Shown: positions 49,550 through 59,215 of the stretch, piece by piece
Position numbering within the stretch: position 1 is the stretch's first letter
How the letters are laid out: each line of letters starts with the position of its first letter
Source: Nocardia miyunensis NBRC 108239
Lineage (GTDB): Bacteria; Actinomycetota; Actinomycetes; Mycobacteriales; Mycobacteriaceae
Direction of reading: 5' to 3'
Assembly (NCBI RefSeq): GCF_001613065.1
Contig: NZ_BDBQ01000060.1
Span: 1 to 64,000, forward strand
Length of the DNA stretch: 64,000 bases
Program-made: the position numbers and the translations under genes
Notes under the pieces: model-generated
Told to the model about the DNA's origin: nothing
Database searches by the model: none
The model's input: only the letters and a program-made list of their open reading frames with translations

Positions 49550-51037
49550 TCAGCTGCTGGCCGGTACCGGCAGACCGACCCGCGCGGTCACCCAGGCCAG
49601 CGACGAGGTGAACGCGGCCGAGGCGAACTGCCAGGTGTGCCCGCCCCGGGTGGTGTGGATGGTGCAGTCGATGCCGACCTTCTTGCCTGTGGCGCACAGC
49701 TTTTCGGCCGCGCCGACCTCACTTGAGCCGCCGAACGCGTCCTGACCGCCCTTGCCGATCTGATCCTCGCTCACCTTCGGCATCTTGAAGCCCTTCGGCG
49801 GGCCGCTGTGCCCGTCGTGCTTCGGATCGGTCAGATCGTCGAACAGGCCCGCGACGCCGGTGTAGGGGCCGTGCTTCTCCATCACCGTGACCGGGTCGAA
49901 CTTGGCCCACGCCGCGGCATCGCCGCCGTAAAGGCGTTTGATGGTCTGCTCCTTGGTGCCCGAATCAGGTCCGGCGTCACCGGCGATGTCGACGAAGGTG
50001 TGGAACAGCTCGGGATGCATCACCGTCAGATCCACCGCGCAGGTGCCGCCCATCGACCAGCCGATCACCGCCCAGTCCGCCGGATCGGAGGACGCGTTGA
50101 ACTTGGATTCCACGTACGGGATGACGTCCTTGGTCAGATGGTCGGCGGCGTTACCGCGCGGCCCGTTGACGCACTCGGTGTCGTTGTTGAAGCTGCCGCT
50201 CGAGTCGACGAAGACCATGATCGGCGCCTGGCCGTTGTTCGCCGCGGTGAACTTGTCGATCTCCGGCATGATCTCCCCGCTGCGCATCCAGTCGCCCGGG
50301 GTGTTGAACTCGCCGCCGATCATCATGATCACGGGCAGGTTCGGCGGGGTCTTCCCGGAGAACCAGGCCGGGGGCAGATAGACGTATTCGGTGCGGTGCT
50401 TGAAGCCGCTGGCGTTGTCCGGGATGTCCACCGGGACCACGACGCCGGTCTTGGGATCGGTGCCGCGCATACCTGCCAGCGCGTCGATGCTGGTCTGGTG
50501 CGGCAGCGGTCCCGCGGTGAGCGCGCTCCAGGCCGATTGCACGGTGGGGTAGTAGCCGACCCACTGATTGAGCACCACGCCGGTGCTGGCGATCGCGAAG
50601 GGCAGCGCGAGAATGGCCGCCACCCGCTGCCACAAGCGCGCGCCCGGCCAGCCGATCACCACGATGACCAGCGCCGCGACCATCGCGCCGACGCAGATCC
50701 ACAGCAGAACGGGTGCGGGATCCGAGGCGAGTCCCTGATCGTTGGTGAACGCCCAAGCGCCCAGCGCAGCGGCGACGCCGAGCACCACCGCGATCGGGAT
50801 CCGGATGAGCCACCAGCGGCGGGTCAGCCGGACGATCGCGATGAGCAGCAGCACGATCGCGATGATCTCGATGGTCAGCGGCAGCCATCCGTGCAGCAGC
50901 GAGAGCCCGTTGTGGAAGTTCATCTCATAGGGATTGAGCTTCGCCGACGGCATCGTCGGTGCTGGGGGTGGTGCTACTCCGGCCGGCGACGGTGTCGGTG
51001 TGGGCGTGGTCGGGACGTCCATCTGCACAGGAAACAC
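49550..51037 (-). CDS. Membrane-anchored esterase/mycolyltransferase-like alpha/beta hydrolase
   Basis: This 495-residue protein has four membrane helices in its first 185 residues and an extracytoplasmic alpha/beta hydrolase of the esterase D / antigen 85-like class. Its nucleophile elbow is GWSMGG, with a final His in GGHTWQFA. Cell-wall mycolyltransferases and related esterases of mycolate bacteria have this hydrolase; a four-helix anchor is seen in some actinobacterial paralogues. Start is uncertain: GTG 51037, GTG 51028 or ATG 51022. A Pro/Thr-rich stretch precedes the first helix. Confidence 0.83.
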   Translation of the reverse strand: MFPVQMDVPTTPTPTPSPAGVAPPPAPTMPSAKLNPYEMNFHNGLSLLHGWLPLTIEIIAIVLLLIAIVRLTRRWWLIRIPIAVVLGVAAALGAWAFTNDQGLASDPAPVLLWICVGAMVAALVIVVIGWPGARLWQRVAAILALPFAIASTGVVLNQWVGYYPTVQSAWSALTAGPLPHQTSIDALAGMRGTDPKTGVVVPVDIPDNASGFKHRTEYVYLPPAWFSGKTPPNLPVIMMIGGEFNTPGDWMRSGEIMPEIDKFTAANNGQAPIMVFVDSSGSFNNDTECVNGPRGNAADHLTKDVIPYVESKFNASSDPADWAVIGWSMGGTCAVDLTVMHPELFHTFVDIAGDAGPDSGTKEQTIKRLYGGDAAAWAKFDPVTVMEKHGPYTGVAGLFDDLTDPKHDGHSGPPKGFKMPKVSEDQIGKGGQDAFGGSSEVGAAEKLCATGKKVGIDCTIHTTRGGHTWQFASAAFTSSLAWVTARVGLPVPASS

Positions 51038-51172
51038 GGCCGTAATTCTCTGCTGTCCACCTCGAGGTTTGCTGTGAGGGGGCTACGAGTGGAGTGAAGG
51101 GAACGGACGGCCTCTCCGCTTCGTAGGCGAATCGCGGCGGAAGTCTCCCTGCTCGCGGCCATGATCATACCG

Positions 51173-51216
51173 CCGGGTACCGTTTTGGCGCGGTCGTGCG
51201 GCGAAGCGGTACCCGG
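51173..51216 (-). terminator. Hairpin downstream of the polyol ABC operon
   Basis: CCGGGTACCG (51173-51182) pairs perfectly with CGGTACCCGG (51207-51216) around a 24-nt loop, 23 nt past the ATPase stop in the reverse direction. Confidence 0.55.
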
Positions 51217-51238
51217 GGGGACGGTACAGCGGATGCGG

Positions 51239-52351
51239 TCAGTCGGCGATGCGGTCGCCGGTTTCGGGGTGGAACAGGTGGACAGCGGCCGGATCGGTGA
51301 TGTGCAGGGCGATCGATTCGGCCAGGCGGGCGGGGGCGCGCTGGGGTGAGCGGGCCACGAAGGTGACGGGAGTGCCCTCGAGTCCGGAGATCGGATCGCC
51401 GGGGATACGGGCGTAGACGTACGATTCGCTGCCCAGCTCCTCGACCAGTTCGACGGTGGCGGTGAACCCCGTCTGGTCGCGACGCAGTTCGAGGTGTTCG
51501 GGGCGGATGCCGAGGGTGACCGAGTCCAGCCCCGCCTCGGCGAGCCGGGTCATGCGCTCGCGCGGCAGTTCCACCGTGGTTCCGGCGATGTCCACGCCGT
51601 CCTCGGCCAGCGGCACGGTGCACAGATTCATCGAGGGGGAGCCGATGAATCCGGCGACGAACGCATTGGCCGGGTGGTCGTAGAGCGTGGCGGGAGTGCT
51701 GAACTGCTGCAATTGGCCATCGCGCAGTACCGCGACCCGATCGCCCATCGTCATGGCTTCCACCTGATCGTGGGTGACGTAGACGGTGGTGGTGCCCAGG
51801 CGACGTTGCAGCGCCGCGATCTGGGTGCGGGTCTGCACGCGCAGTTTGGCGTCCAGGTTGCTCAGCGGCTCGTCCATGCAGAACACCCGCGGCTCGCGCA
51901 CGATGGCGCGGCCCATCGCGACGCGCTGCCGCTGACCGCCGGACAGTTTGGCGGGTTTGCGATCCAGATACGGTGTGAGACCGAGCAATTCGGCGGCCTC
52001 GGCGACGCGGCGCTTACGCTCGGCCAGCGGGACCTTCATCATCTTGAGCGCGAAACCCATGTTCTCGCCGACGGTCTTGTTCGGGTACAGCGCGTAGTTC
52101 TGGAACACCATGGCGATATCGCGGTCCTTGGACGGGACGCCGACCATGTCCTCGCCGTCGATGCGGATGGTGCCGCCGTCGATGTCCTCGAGTCCGGCGA
52201 GCATGCGCAGCGCCGTGGACTTGCCCGAGCCCGAAGGCCCGACCAGGACGATGAATTCGCCGTCCGCGATGTCCAGGTCGAGCGAGTCGACCGCGAGCGT
52301 CTCGGCGCCCGAATACACGCACGAGGCCTTGTCGTATTGAATGGTGGCCAT
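51239..52351 (-). CDS. Sugar/polyol ABC transporter ATP-binding protein (MalK/UgpC type)
   Basis: This 370-residue ATPase energises the transporter encoded upstream. Walker A is GPSGSGKST, the signature LSGGQRQR, Walker B VFCMDEPLSNLD, with the switch His in YVTHDQ. C-terminal TOBE domains (from about 240) hold the carbohydrate-type regulatory fold. It is the last gene of the five-gene operon and begins 23 nt after the second permease. Confidence 0.93.
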   Translation of the reverse strand: MATIQYDKASCVYSGAETLAVDSLDLDIADGEFIVLVGPSGSGKSTALRMLAGLEDIDGGTIRIDGEDMVGVPSKDRDIAMVFQNYALYPNKTVGENMGFALKMMKVPLAERKRRVAEAAELLGLTPYLDRKPAKLSGGQRQRVAMGRAIVREPRVFCMDEPLSNLDAKLRVQTRTQIAALQRRLGTTTVYVTHDQVEAMTMGDRVAVLRDGQLQQFSTPATLYDHPANAFVAGFIGSPSMNLCTVPLAEDGVDIAGTTVELPRERMTRLAEAGLDSVTLGIRPEHLELRRDQTGFTATVELVEELGSESYVYARIPGDPISGLEGTPVTFVARSPQRAPARLAESIALHITDPAAVHLFHPETGDRIAD

Positions 52352-52374
52352 TGTCGTTTACCTCACTCGAGCTC

Positions 52375-53250
52375 TTATTTGATGGCGCCGAAGGACAGGC
52401 CGCGCACCAGCTTGTTCTGCGCGAACCAACCGGCCAGGACGACGGGCAGGGCGGCCAGGGTCGCCGCGGCGGACAGCCGGGCCCAGTACAGGCCCTCGCC
52501 GGTGATGAAGCCGACCAGGAACACCGGCATGGTCTGGGCCTGCACGGCGGTCAGGTTGACCGCGAAGAAGAATTCGTTCCAGGAGAAGATCACGCAGATC
52601 AGCGCCGTGGCTGCGATGCCGGGGGAGACCAGCGGCAGGATCACCTCGCGCATCGCGGTCCACAGGCTCGCGCCGTCCATACTGGCCGCCTCGAGCAGTT
52701 CGCCCGGGACCTCCAGGAAGAACGAGCGCATCATCCAGACCGCGATCGGCAGATTCATCGCGGTGTAGAGGATGACCAGCGTCCAGATATTGTCCAACAT
52801 GCCGATATCGCCGACGATCACGTACAGCGGGATGATCGCGGCCACGATGGGGAGCATCTTGGTGCCGATGAAGAACATCAGCGCGTCGCGGGTGCGGGTG
52901 ATCGGGCGCAGCGAGAGCGCGAACGCCGCCGGAATGCCCAGCACCAGAACCAGAATCGCGGAGACGATGGTCGCGAAGGCCGAATTGAGCAGGGGCGTGC
53001 CCACACCGCTGGAGAACACCGCGGAGAACTGATCCAACGTGGGCACGAAGAACAGCTTCGGGGTGTTGGTGTAGGCGTCGGCCTCCTGCTTGAACGCCGT
53101 GAGCACCATCCAGAGAACCGGGAAGAACATCCCGATGCCGACGACCCAGGCCAGGATGCCCCAGCCGATACCGGCCCGGTTGCGGCGACGGCGCACCGGA
53201 ACCTGTTGCGCCGCAGGTGATGTGGTCGCGGGAGCGGTCGTCGTGGTCAT
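52375..53250 (-). CDS. Polyol ABC transporter permease (MalG type)
   Basis: This 291-residue inner-membrane permease has six helices. The EAA loop contacting the ATPase reads EAASMDGASLWTAMREVILPLVSPG. AAGGAGG stands before the ATG at 53250, which lies in an ATGA overlap with the first permease gene. Start is preceded in longer frames by non-homologous sequence. Confidence 0.92.
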   Translation of the reverse strand: MTTTTAPATTSPAAQQVPVRRRRNRAGIGWGILAWVVGIGMFFPVLWMVLTAFKQEADAYTNTPKLFFVPTLDQFSAVFSSGVGTPLLNSAFATIVSAILVLVLGIPAAFALSLRPITRTRDALMFFIGTKMLPIVAAIIPLYVIVGDIGMLDNIWTLVILYTAMNLPIAVWMMRSFFLEVPGELLEAASMDGASLWTAMREVILPLVSPGIAATALICVIFSWNEFFFAVNLTAVQAQTMPVFLVGFITGEGLYWARLSAAATLAALPVVLAGWFAQNKLVRGLSFGAIK

Positions 53251-54197
53251 GCCGCCTCCTCCTTGCCGGTGAACGAGGTGAACAGCAATCGCAGCGCGAA
53301 CGTCGCGACGACCGTCGTGCCGATGACGGTGACTACGCCCATGGCCGCGGCCTGGCCGATGTCGAAGCCGAGGAAGGCGCGCTGATAGATGTAGAACGGC
53401 AGGTTGGAGCTGGCGATGCCGGGCCCGCCCTGGGTCATCATGTACACCGAGTCGAACGTGTTGACCAGGTAGATCGCGCCGAGCACGGTACCCAGTTCGA
53501 TGAAGCGGCGCAGATGCGGCAGGGTGAGTTCGCGGAACACCTGGAACGAATTCGCCCCGTCCACTCGGGCGGCCTCGGTGACGTCGCGCGGCATGGACTG
53601 CAGGCCCGCGAGGATCAGCAGCATCATGAACGGCGTCCACTGCCAGACCATGTCGGCCATGACCGCGGGCAGCGGGAATTTGCTCACCCAGTCGGTCTGG
53701 CCCGCCCCGAACGGTTTGAGCACGAAGTTGATCAGCCCGAACACCGGATCGAGCATCGTGGTCTTCCAGATCAGCGCCGCGGCGACCGGCGTGACGAGGA
53801 ACGGCGTGATCAGCAGGGTGCGGACCACACCGCGCCCGAGGAAGGTGCGATCCAGCAGCAGCGCCAGCAGCAGTCCGAGGACCACCGAGACGATTACGGT
53901 GCCGACGATCAGGATGATGGTATTGAGCGTGACCGACCAGAACTGGTTGTCCCGGAACACATCCGCGTAGTTGCCCAGCCCGACGAAATGCCGCGAACCG
54001 GGCCGGACCAGGTTCCAGGACTGCGTCGAGTAGTACAGGGTGAACACGAACGGGATCTGGGTGACCACGATCATGAAGATCAGCGCGGGCAGCAGCGGAC
54101 CGCGTTTGCGCCAGCCCTCGGCGCGGGAGACGCTCTGTGCGCGTCGGACGATCTCCGACGGTGGGGTGGCCGCAGGGGCCGTGGTGGTTACGGACAT
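53247..54197 (-). CDS. Polyol ABC transporter permease (MalF type)
   Basis: This 316-residue permease has six helices and the EAA loop EAARVDGANSFQVFRELTLPHLR. It forms the membrane channel with the MalG-type partner. It follows the lipoprotein gene by 2 nt and overlaps the next permease by 3 nt. The set resembles polyol (sorbitol/mannitol) importers. Confidence 0.92.
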   Translation of the reverse strand: MSVTTTAPAATPPSEIVRRAQSVSRAEGWRKRGPLLPALIFMIVVTQIPFVFTLYYSTQSWNLVRPGSRHFVGLGNYADVFRDNQFWSVTLNTIILIVGTVIVSVVLGLLLALLLDRTFLGRGVVRTLLITPFLVTPVAAALIWKTTMLDPVFGLINFVLKPFGAGQTDWVSKFPLPAVMADMVWQWTPFMMLLILAGLQSMPRDVTEAARVDGANSFQVFRELTLPHLRRFIELGTVLGAIYLVNTFDSVYMMTQGGPGIASSNLPFYIYQRAFLGFDIGQAAAMGVVTVIGTTVVATFALRLLFTSFTGKEEAA

Positions 54198-54199
54198 GG

Positions 54200-55588
54200 C
54201 TACTGATTCCCTCGATACGACCTGCCGACGGTCTCGGCATACTCCTGGGACTGTTGGAGTGCGGTCTGCACGCTCTCCCGCCCGGCGATCGCCGCGCTGA
54301 TCTGCTGGCTCACCCGGGTGCCCAGATCCTGGAACTCCGGAATGGCCAGGAACTGGATGCCGGTGTACGGAACCGGTTGCACCGTGGGATGTTCCGGATC
54401 CACGGTCGACATTGCCTGCAGGGTGACCTGGCCGTATGCCTTGGCGGCCTCGGCGTACTCCGGGATCTGGTAGGTGGAGTTGCGGCTACCGGGCGGCACA
54501 TGCGACCAGCCGAGCTTCTCGCCGACGTGCTTGATGTACTCCTTGCTGGTCATCCAGGAGATGAATTTCCATGCGGCGTCCGGATTCTTGCTGGTCTTGG
54601 GGATGCCCAGCGACCAGGTGTACAGCCAGCCGGAGTTCGGCTTCTGCGCGACCGGGGCCAGGACGTAGCCGACCTTGCCGACCACCTTGCTCGCCGAGGG
54701 GTCCTCGAGGACGCCCACCGCGGAGGTGGCGTCGTACCACATGGCCGTGTCGCCCTGGGACAGCTGCGTGGCGCATTCACTGAAACCGCTTGTCGCTGCA
54801 CCGGGTTCGCCGTATTTGCGGACCAGGTCGACGTAGAAGTTCACCGCCTTCTCCACTTGCGGGCTGGTGAGCTGGGCATGCCAGTTCTCGTCGAACCAGC
54901 GCCCGCCGAAGGTGTTGATCACGGTGTCCAGCGGGGCCAGGGTCTCACCCCAGCCCGGAACGCCGCGCAGGCAGATCCCCGAATGCCCGTGCGCGGGATC
55001 GTCCAGTTTCGCGGCGAACTGGGCGACCTGATCCCAGGTGGGCTGATCGGGCATGCTCAGGCCGGCCTGCTGGAACAGATCCTTGCGGTACATCAGGAAC
55101 GAGGACTCGCCGTAGAACGGCACCGAGTACATATCGCCCTTGTAGGACAGCGACTTGCGCAGCGAGGAGATGAAGTCGGGCGCGTCGTAACCGGGAGTTT
55201 TCGCCTGGTAGGGGGCCAGGTTGGTCAGCCAGCCGTCCGCGGCCCACTGCGGGGTCTCGTAGTTGCTGACCATCACCACGTCGAATTCGCCGCCATTGGT
55301 GGCGACCGAGGAGGTGATCTTGGCGCGCGCCTCGTTCTCCGACAGCGAGACGAACTTGAGTTTTATGCCGGGATTGGCGCGTTCGAATTCGCCGGAGAGC
55401 TTGATCGCGTCCTGCATCTGCGAATTGGAGACCATCGCGATGGTGACCGTGCGGCCGCCGCCGGAGGTGAACGATCCCGCGCCCGCACAGCCGCTCAGCG
55501 CCAGCACCGCTGTGAGTGCCAGTGCCGCTAGACCTTTCGCGCGTCGCCTGGTGCGGCCGGGGCCGTTCTTGTTCATGGGCGTTCTCAT
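54200..55588 (-). CDS. Polyol ABC transporter substrate-binding lipoprotein
   Basis: This 462-residue extracytoplasmic binding protein has a signal peptide with lipobox LALSGC, so it is anchored by a lipidated cysteine. It then follows the type I carbohydrate-binding pattern (FVSLSENEARAKI, VPFYGESSFLMYRKDLFQQAG, AMWYDATSA). ATG at 55588 is used because AAGGAGGG lies 10 nt before it; ATG 55576 is alternative. It overlaps the upstream SorC gene by 4 nt, so regulator and transporter are one operon. Confidence 0.92.
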   Translation of the reverse strand: MRTPMNKNGPGRTRRRAKGLAALALTAVLALSGCAGAGSFTSGGGRTVTIAMVSNSQMQDAIKLSGEFERANPGIKLKFVSLSENEARAKITSSVATNGGEFDVVMVSNYETPQWAADGWLTNLAPYQAKTPGYDAPDFISSLRKSLSYKGDMYSVPFYGESSFLMYRKDLFQQAGLSMPDQPTWDQVAQFAAKLDDPAHGHSGICLRGVPGWGETLAPLDTVINTFGGRWFDENWHAQLTSPQVEKAVNFYVDLVRKYGEPGAATSGFSECATQLSQGDTAMWYDATSAVGVLEDPSASKVVGKVGYVLAPVAQKPNSGWLYTWSLGIPKTSKNPDAAWKFISWMTSKEYIKHVGEKLGWSHVPPGSRNSTYQIPEYAEAAKAYGQVTLQAMSTVDPEHPTVQPVPYTGIQFLAIPEFQDLGTRVSQQISAAIAGRESVQTALQQSQEYAETVGRSYRGNQ

Positions 55589-56574
55589 GGGCGTGCGCCC
55601 TCCTTCTTTTCCAGCAGCCACCGCGCGCACTCGATGTCGGTGACCAGGATCGTGGCCAGTCCGCCGCGCAACGCGCCCAGGACGGCCTGGTGTTTGGGCT
55701 CGCCACCGGAGATCAGCACCGTGCACCCGCAGGCGCGGATCGCGTCGAGACCGACCGAGACCGTGCGCGCGGCAAGGGATCCGGGGACGTCGGTGCCGTC
55801 GGCGCGGAAGAACCGGCCGCCGATCTCGCCGACCGCGCCGAGGCCGCGCAACTCGTCGAGCAGGGTGGTGTCCAGATAGCTGCCCTCGAACAGGGTGGTC
55901 GCGGTGGAGACCGTGCCGACGCCGAACATCATCACCTCGGCCTCGCGGCCCAGCCCGATGGCGCGGCCCAGGACCGAATCCTGTTCCAGCGCGGTGACGG
56001 TCGCGGCGTCGGCGTACAGCGGCGCGTGCAGCCGGACCGGGTTGGCCCGCAGCTGGGTGGCGCAGCGGCCGAGGGTGAATTCGACGCCGGTCTGGTAGTC
56101 CGACGAGGTGAGCGAGCCGTCGAGCTGGACGACGGTGGCGCAGCGCGCCGAATGCGGTCCGAGTTCGGTGGCCACCGCGATGGTCTCCGGACCCCAGGTG
56201 AATCCGAGGGTGGCCTGCGGGCGCAGCCGACGCCCGAGTACCGCGACCGCGGCGCGGGCCAGCGGGGCCAGGCTGGCGGGGGAGTCGTCGGGCGCTTCGC
56301 CGAGTACGACCGCCTCGGTCAATCCGAAGGCCGCCTCGAGCTCGCGCTCCAGATCGGTGTGCACCTGCGCGCGCAGCTCGTCGGGGACCACGATCTCGAT
56401 CCGGACCAGGCCCTGTGCGCGGGCGCGGGCGATCAGCCGTCCCGCGGTCGGACGCGAAACGCCCAGTACGGCAGCGATTTCGGCCTGGGTCGCGCCCTCG
56501 AAGTGGTAGAGCCGCGCGGCACGCAACGCCATCCGGACGTCCTCCGGATTGCTGGGCCGGGGTTCGGGGGCCAC
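55585..56574 (-). CDS. SorC/DeoR-family sugar-binding transcriptional regulator
   Basis: This 329-residue regulator has an N-terminal helix-turn-helix (YHFEGATQAEIAAVLGVSRPTAGRLIARARAQGLVRI) and a C-terminal sugar-phosphate isomerase-like effector domain. It heads the operon with the ABC importer and faces the polyol dehydrogenase, so its ligand is likely a polyol or phosphorylated sugar. GTG at 56574 has GAGGAGC just upstream. A matched direct repeat in the gap is its probable site. Confidence 0.9.
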   Translation of the reverse strand: MAPEPRPSNPEDVRMALRAARLYHFEGATQAEIAAVLGVSRPTAGRLIARARAQGLVRIEIVVPDELRAQVHTDLERELEAAFGLTEAVVLGEAPDDSPASLAPLARAAVAVLGRRLRPQATLGFTWGPETIAVATELGPHSARCATVVQLDGSLTSSDYQTGVEFTLGRCATQLRANPVRLHAPLYADAATVTALEQDSVLGRAIGLGREAEVMMFGVGTVSTATTLFEGSYLDTTLLDELRGLGAVGEIGGRFFRADGTDVPGSLAARTVSVGLDAIRACGCTVLISGGEPKHQAVLGALRGGLATILVTDIECARWLLEKKEGARP

Positions 56575-56601
56575 GGTGCTCCTCGTCCTTCATCAACTTC
56601 G

Positions 56602-56633
56602 ATGATCATCTGCTCACGGGGTGATCTATTGCT
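56602..56633. promoter_or_regulatory. Direct-repeat operator for the SorC regulator
   Basis: TGATC-N3-TGCTC occurs twice, at 56602-56614 and 56621-56633, 19 bp apart start to start. It lies in the 82-bp gap between the divergent SorC and dehydrogenase genes. A -10-like TACCAT at 56644-56649 follows. Confidence 0.55.
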
Positions 56634-56656
56634 CGGAACACGGTACCATCGGGCAT

Positions 56657-58105
56657 GTGACGCACACAACACTTTCGCCATCGACCTATGACCGCGGCGG
56701 CTTGACGGCCGGAATCGTGCACTTCGGAGTCGGCGGATTCCATCGTGCGCACCAGGCGATGTATATCGACCGGCTACTCGCGCAGGGTGGATCGAAGGAG
56801 TGGGCCATCTGCGGCGTCGGCATCCTGCCCGGTGATCGCCGCATGCGCGATGTGCTCACCGCGCAGGACGGCCAGTACACCCTCTCCGTCGTGGGCCCCG
56901 ACGGCGCCTGGGACACCCGGGTGATCGGCTCGATCGTCGACTATCTCTACGCCCCCGACGATCCGGAGGCGGTGCTGGCGAAACTGGCCGATCCGTCGAC
57001 CCGCATCGTCTCGCTCACGATCACCGAGGGCGGTTACGGCATCGACGCGACGACTGGCGAGTTCGACGCCGCCGAGCCGTCCGTGGCGGCGGATCTGGCG
57101 CCGGATGCGGTGCCGCGCACGGTATTCGGTTTCGTGGTCGAGGCGCTCGCGCGGCGGCGGGCGGCGGGCCTGGCGCCGTTCACGGTCATGTCTTGCGACA
57201 ACATCCAGGGCAACGGCCATGTCGCGCAGCGGGTGTTCGGCACGTTCGCGCGACTGCGCGATCCGGACTTGGGCGACTGGATCGATCGGGAGGTGAGCTT
57301 CCCGAATTCGATGGTCGACCGGATCACCCCGGTGACGCCGCCGGAAGCGGAGCGCGAGGTGTTGCGCCGCACCGGAATCGCCGACCGGTGGCCGGTGATC
57401 ACCGAGCCGTTCACGCAGTGGGTGCTCGAGGATTCGTTCACCATGGGCCGACCGGCCTACGAACAGGTCGGGGTGCAGGTGGTCGAGGACGTCACCCCCT
57501 ACGAGCTGATGAAGCTGCGCCTGCTGAACGCCAGCCATCAGGGGATCGCCTACTTCGGGCACCTGTGCGGCTACCGGATGGTCGACGAGGCCGCGCGGGA
57601 CCCGCTGTTCGACCGATTCCTCATGCGGTACATGGATTTCGAGGCCACCCCGACGTTGCGCCCGGTGCCGGGCGTGGATCTGGACCGGTACAAGCGCACC
57701 CTGATCGAACGTTTCGGGAATCCGGCGATCGGGGACACCATCGCTCGGCTGTGCGCCGAATCCTCGGATCGGATTCCGAAGTGGGTGCTGCCGGTCATCA
57801 GGGAGCGGCTGGCCGCGGGCGGTGAGATCGACTGTGCCGCAGCCATCGTGGCGAGCTGGGCCCGCTATGCCGAGGGAGTCGACGAGCAGGGGCAGCCGAT
57901 CGAGGTGGTCGACCGGTTGCGGGACCGGCTGACGCCGCTGGCGCGGCGGCAGCGCACCGACCCGACCGCATTTCTGTGTGACCGTTCGGTATTCGGCGAT
58001 CTCATCGACGAGCCGCGGTTCGTGCGTCCCTATCTGGCCGCTCTGGAATCCCTGCATGCCAAGGGAGCGCGGGCAACCCTGGGCGACCTCGCCGGGCAGG
58101 GGTGA
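56657..58105 (+). CDS. Mannitol/polyol dehydrogenase, long-chain MDR-type
   Basis: This 482-residue polyol-specific long-chain dehydrogenase (mannitol 2-dehydrogenase family) oxidises a polyol to a ketose with NAD. It has HFGVGGFHRAH near the start and the catalytic K-x4-N-x2-H in KLRLLNASHQG. GTG at 56657 sits about 7 nt after TACCAT, a leaderless pattern. The ABC importer opposite would bring in the substrate. The exact polyol (mannitol, arabitol or sorbitol) is not decided by sequence. Confidence 0.92.
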   Translation: MTHTTLSPSTYDRGGLTAGIVHFGVGGFHRAHQAMYIDRLLAQGGSKEWAICGVGILPGDRRMRDVLTAQDGQYTLSVVGPDGAWDTRVIGSIVDYLYAPDDPEAVLAKLADPSTRIVSLTITEGGYGIDATTGEFDAAEPSVAADLAPDAVPRTVFGFVVEALARRRAAGLAPFTVMSCDNIQGNGHVAQRVFGTFARLRDPDLGDWIDREVSFPNSMVDRITPVTPPEAEREVLRRTGIADRWPVITEPFTQWVLEDSFTMGRPAYEQVGVQVVEDVTPYELMKLRLLNASHQGIAYFGHLCGYRMVDEAARDPLFDRFLMRYMDFEATPTLRPVPGVDLDRYKRTLIERFGNPAIGDTIARLCAESSDRIPKWVLPVIRERLAAGGEIDCAAAIVASWARYAEGVDEQGQPIEVVDRLRDRLTPLARRQRTDPTAFLCDRSVFGDLIDEPRFVRPYLAALESLHAKGARATLGDLAGQG

Positions 58106-58181
58106 ACCGCCGAATGTCGTGTGGCCGAATCGGTGGGTCGGTGCTCGGTCGACGAGGCCGGAGGGCTATTTTTAGAGAGCT

Positions 58182-58769
58182 ATGAAAACTGCCGCCACCA
58201 CAATTTCAGGAGCCTGGCGCGCGGGCGACGACACGGCAGTGTCGTTCCGTGACGCCGCCGTAGCGTGGGCGCTGGCCGCCCATGGGGTCCTAGCCGAAAC
58301 CGCCACCGGCTATGGACAATTCGTGACCGTCGAAGAGCTGGCCGAGCGAGTGCAGGAAATGTCGGGCGTGCATACCGACGCGCCGACTCGCACCTGGATG
58401 GACGCCATCCTGCGCAAGGTCGCGCGCCGCTGCCACAGCGCGGGAGAACCCCCGCTGACCGCATTGTGCGTGCGAGCCAACCATACTGTCGGCGATAGCT
58501 ACAAATATGTTCTCGAACTCGCCGGACTGCCGAAGCCGGAGGATCTGGAACTGCATGCGGCGTACGCGCGATGGCAGTGCTACCAGACCTACGGCGCCGA
58601 CGTCCCGGCCGACGGCGGTGTGCCGTCGCTGACGCCGAAGGTCGCGGCGCGGCGCGGCGCGGTCAAGACGCGCCCGGTCGAGCCGGAGCCCGAGCCCGTC
58701 GCGGGCCCGGCGGTGTGCCCGGAGTGCTTCATTCAGCTGCCTGCCACCGGAATCTGCCAGTACTGCTGA
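58182..58769 (+). CDS. Hypothetical protein with C-terminal zinc ribbon
   Basis: This 195-residue protein is of unknown function. The N-terminal 140 residues are helical with no motif I know. A Pro/Glu linker leads to CPECFIQLPATGICQYC at the very end, a zinc-ribbon-like C-x2-C...C-x2-C. A TATTTT box 9 nt upstream of the ATG implies a short or absent leader. It converges on the SMR gene with a shared 14-bp stem. Confidence 0.65.
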   Translation: MKTAATTISGAWRAGDDTAVSFRDAAVAWALAAHGVLAETATGYGQFVTVEELAERVQEMSGVHTDAPTRTWMDAILRKVARRCHSAGEPPLTALCVRANHTVGDSYKYVLELAGLPKPEDLELHAAYARWQCYQTYGADVPADGGVPSLTPKVAARRGAVKTRPVEPEPEPVAGPAVCPECFIQLPATGICQYC

Positions 58770-58775
58770 GACTTT

Positions 58776-58808
58776 CGCGGCTCGCACCGACGGCCGGTGC
58801 GAGCCGCG
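58776..58808. terminator. 14-bp hairpin between convergent genes
   Basis: CGCGGCTCGCACCG (58776-58789) pairs perfectly with 58795-58808 around loop ACGGC. It lies 7 nt after the zinc-ribbon gene and 22 nt before the SMR stop. Confidence 0.75.
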
Positions 58809-58830
58809 TCCTGTCCGGCGTCGCGGCGGA

Positions 58831-59145
58831 TCAGTGAAATGCCTTGAGCCCCACCACTCCCGCGACGATCAGCAGCAGACATACGATGCGGCCCACAGCG
58901 GCGGATTCACCCAGCCACAGCATCCCGGCCAGGGCGGTGCCGACCGCTCCGATGCCGACCCAGGCCGCGTATCCGGTGCCCACCGGAATCGTGCGCAGCG
59001 CATATCCGAGCCCGGCCATGCTCAGTATCAGTGCGACCAGGAAGGCCGCACTGGGCCACAGTTTGCTGAACCCCTCGGACCGCTCGAGCGCGATCGCCCA
59101 CGCCGTCTCCATGAACCCCGAGACGATCAACAATATCCAGGCCAT
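58831..59145 (-). CDS. Small multidrug resistance (SMR) transporter
   Basis: This 104-residue protein has four helices, the SMR form. The essential acidic residue is Glu13 in SGFMETAWAIALE, and the loop region YALRTIPVGTGYAAWVGIGAVGT is typical. It exchanges protons for cationic drugs or guanidinium as a dimer; a lone gene without a second paralogue fits either. A reverse TACGGT box ends 6 nt before the ATG, a leaderless pattern. Confidence 0.92.
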   Translation of the reverse strand: MAWILLIVSGFMETAWAIALERSEGFSKLWPSAAFLVALILSMAGLGYALRTIPVGTGYAAWVGIGAVGTALAGMLWLGESAAVGRIVCLLLIVAGVVGLKAFH

Positions 59146-59215
59146 GCAGGTACCGTAGGCGACCGTCCGGTTCGGTATCGCTCCGGCCGGATGTGCGGCG
59201 GAGCACAATGCAGTC

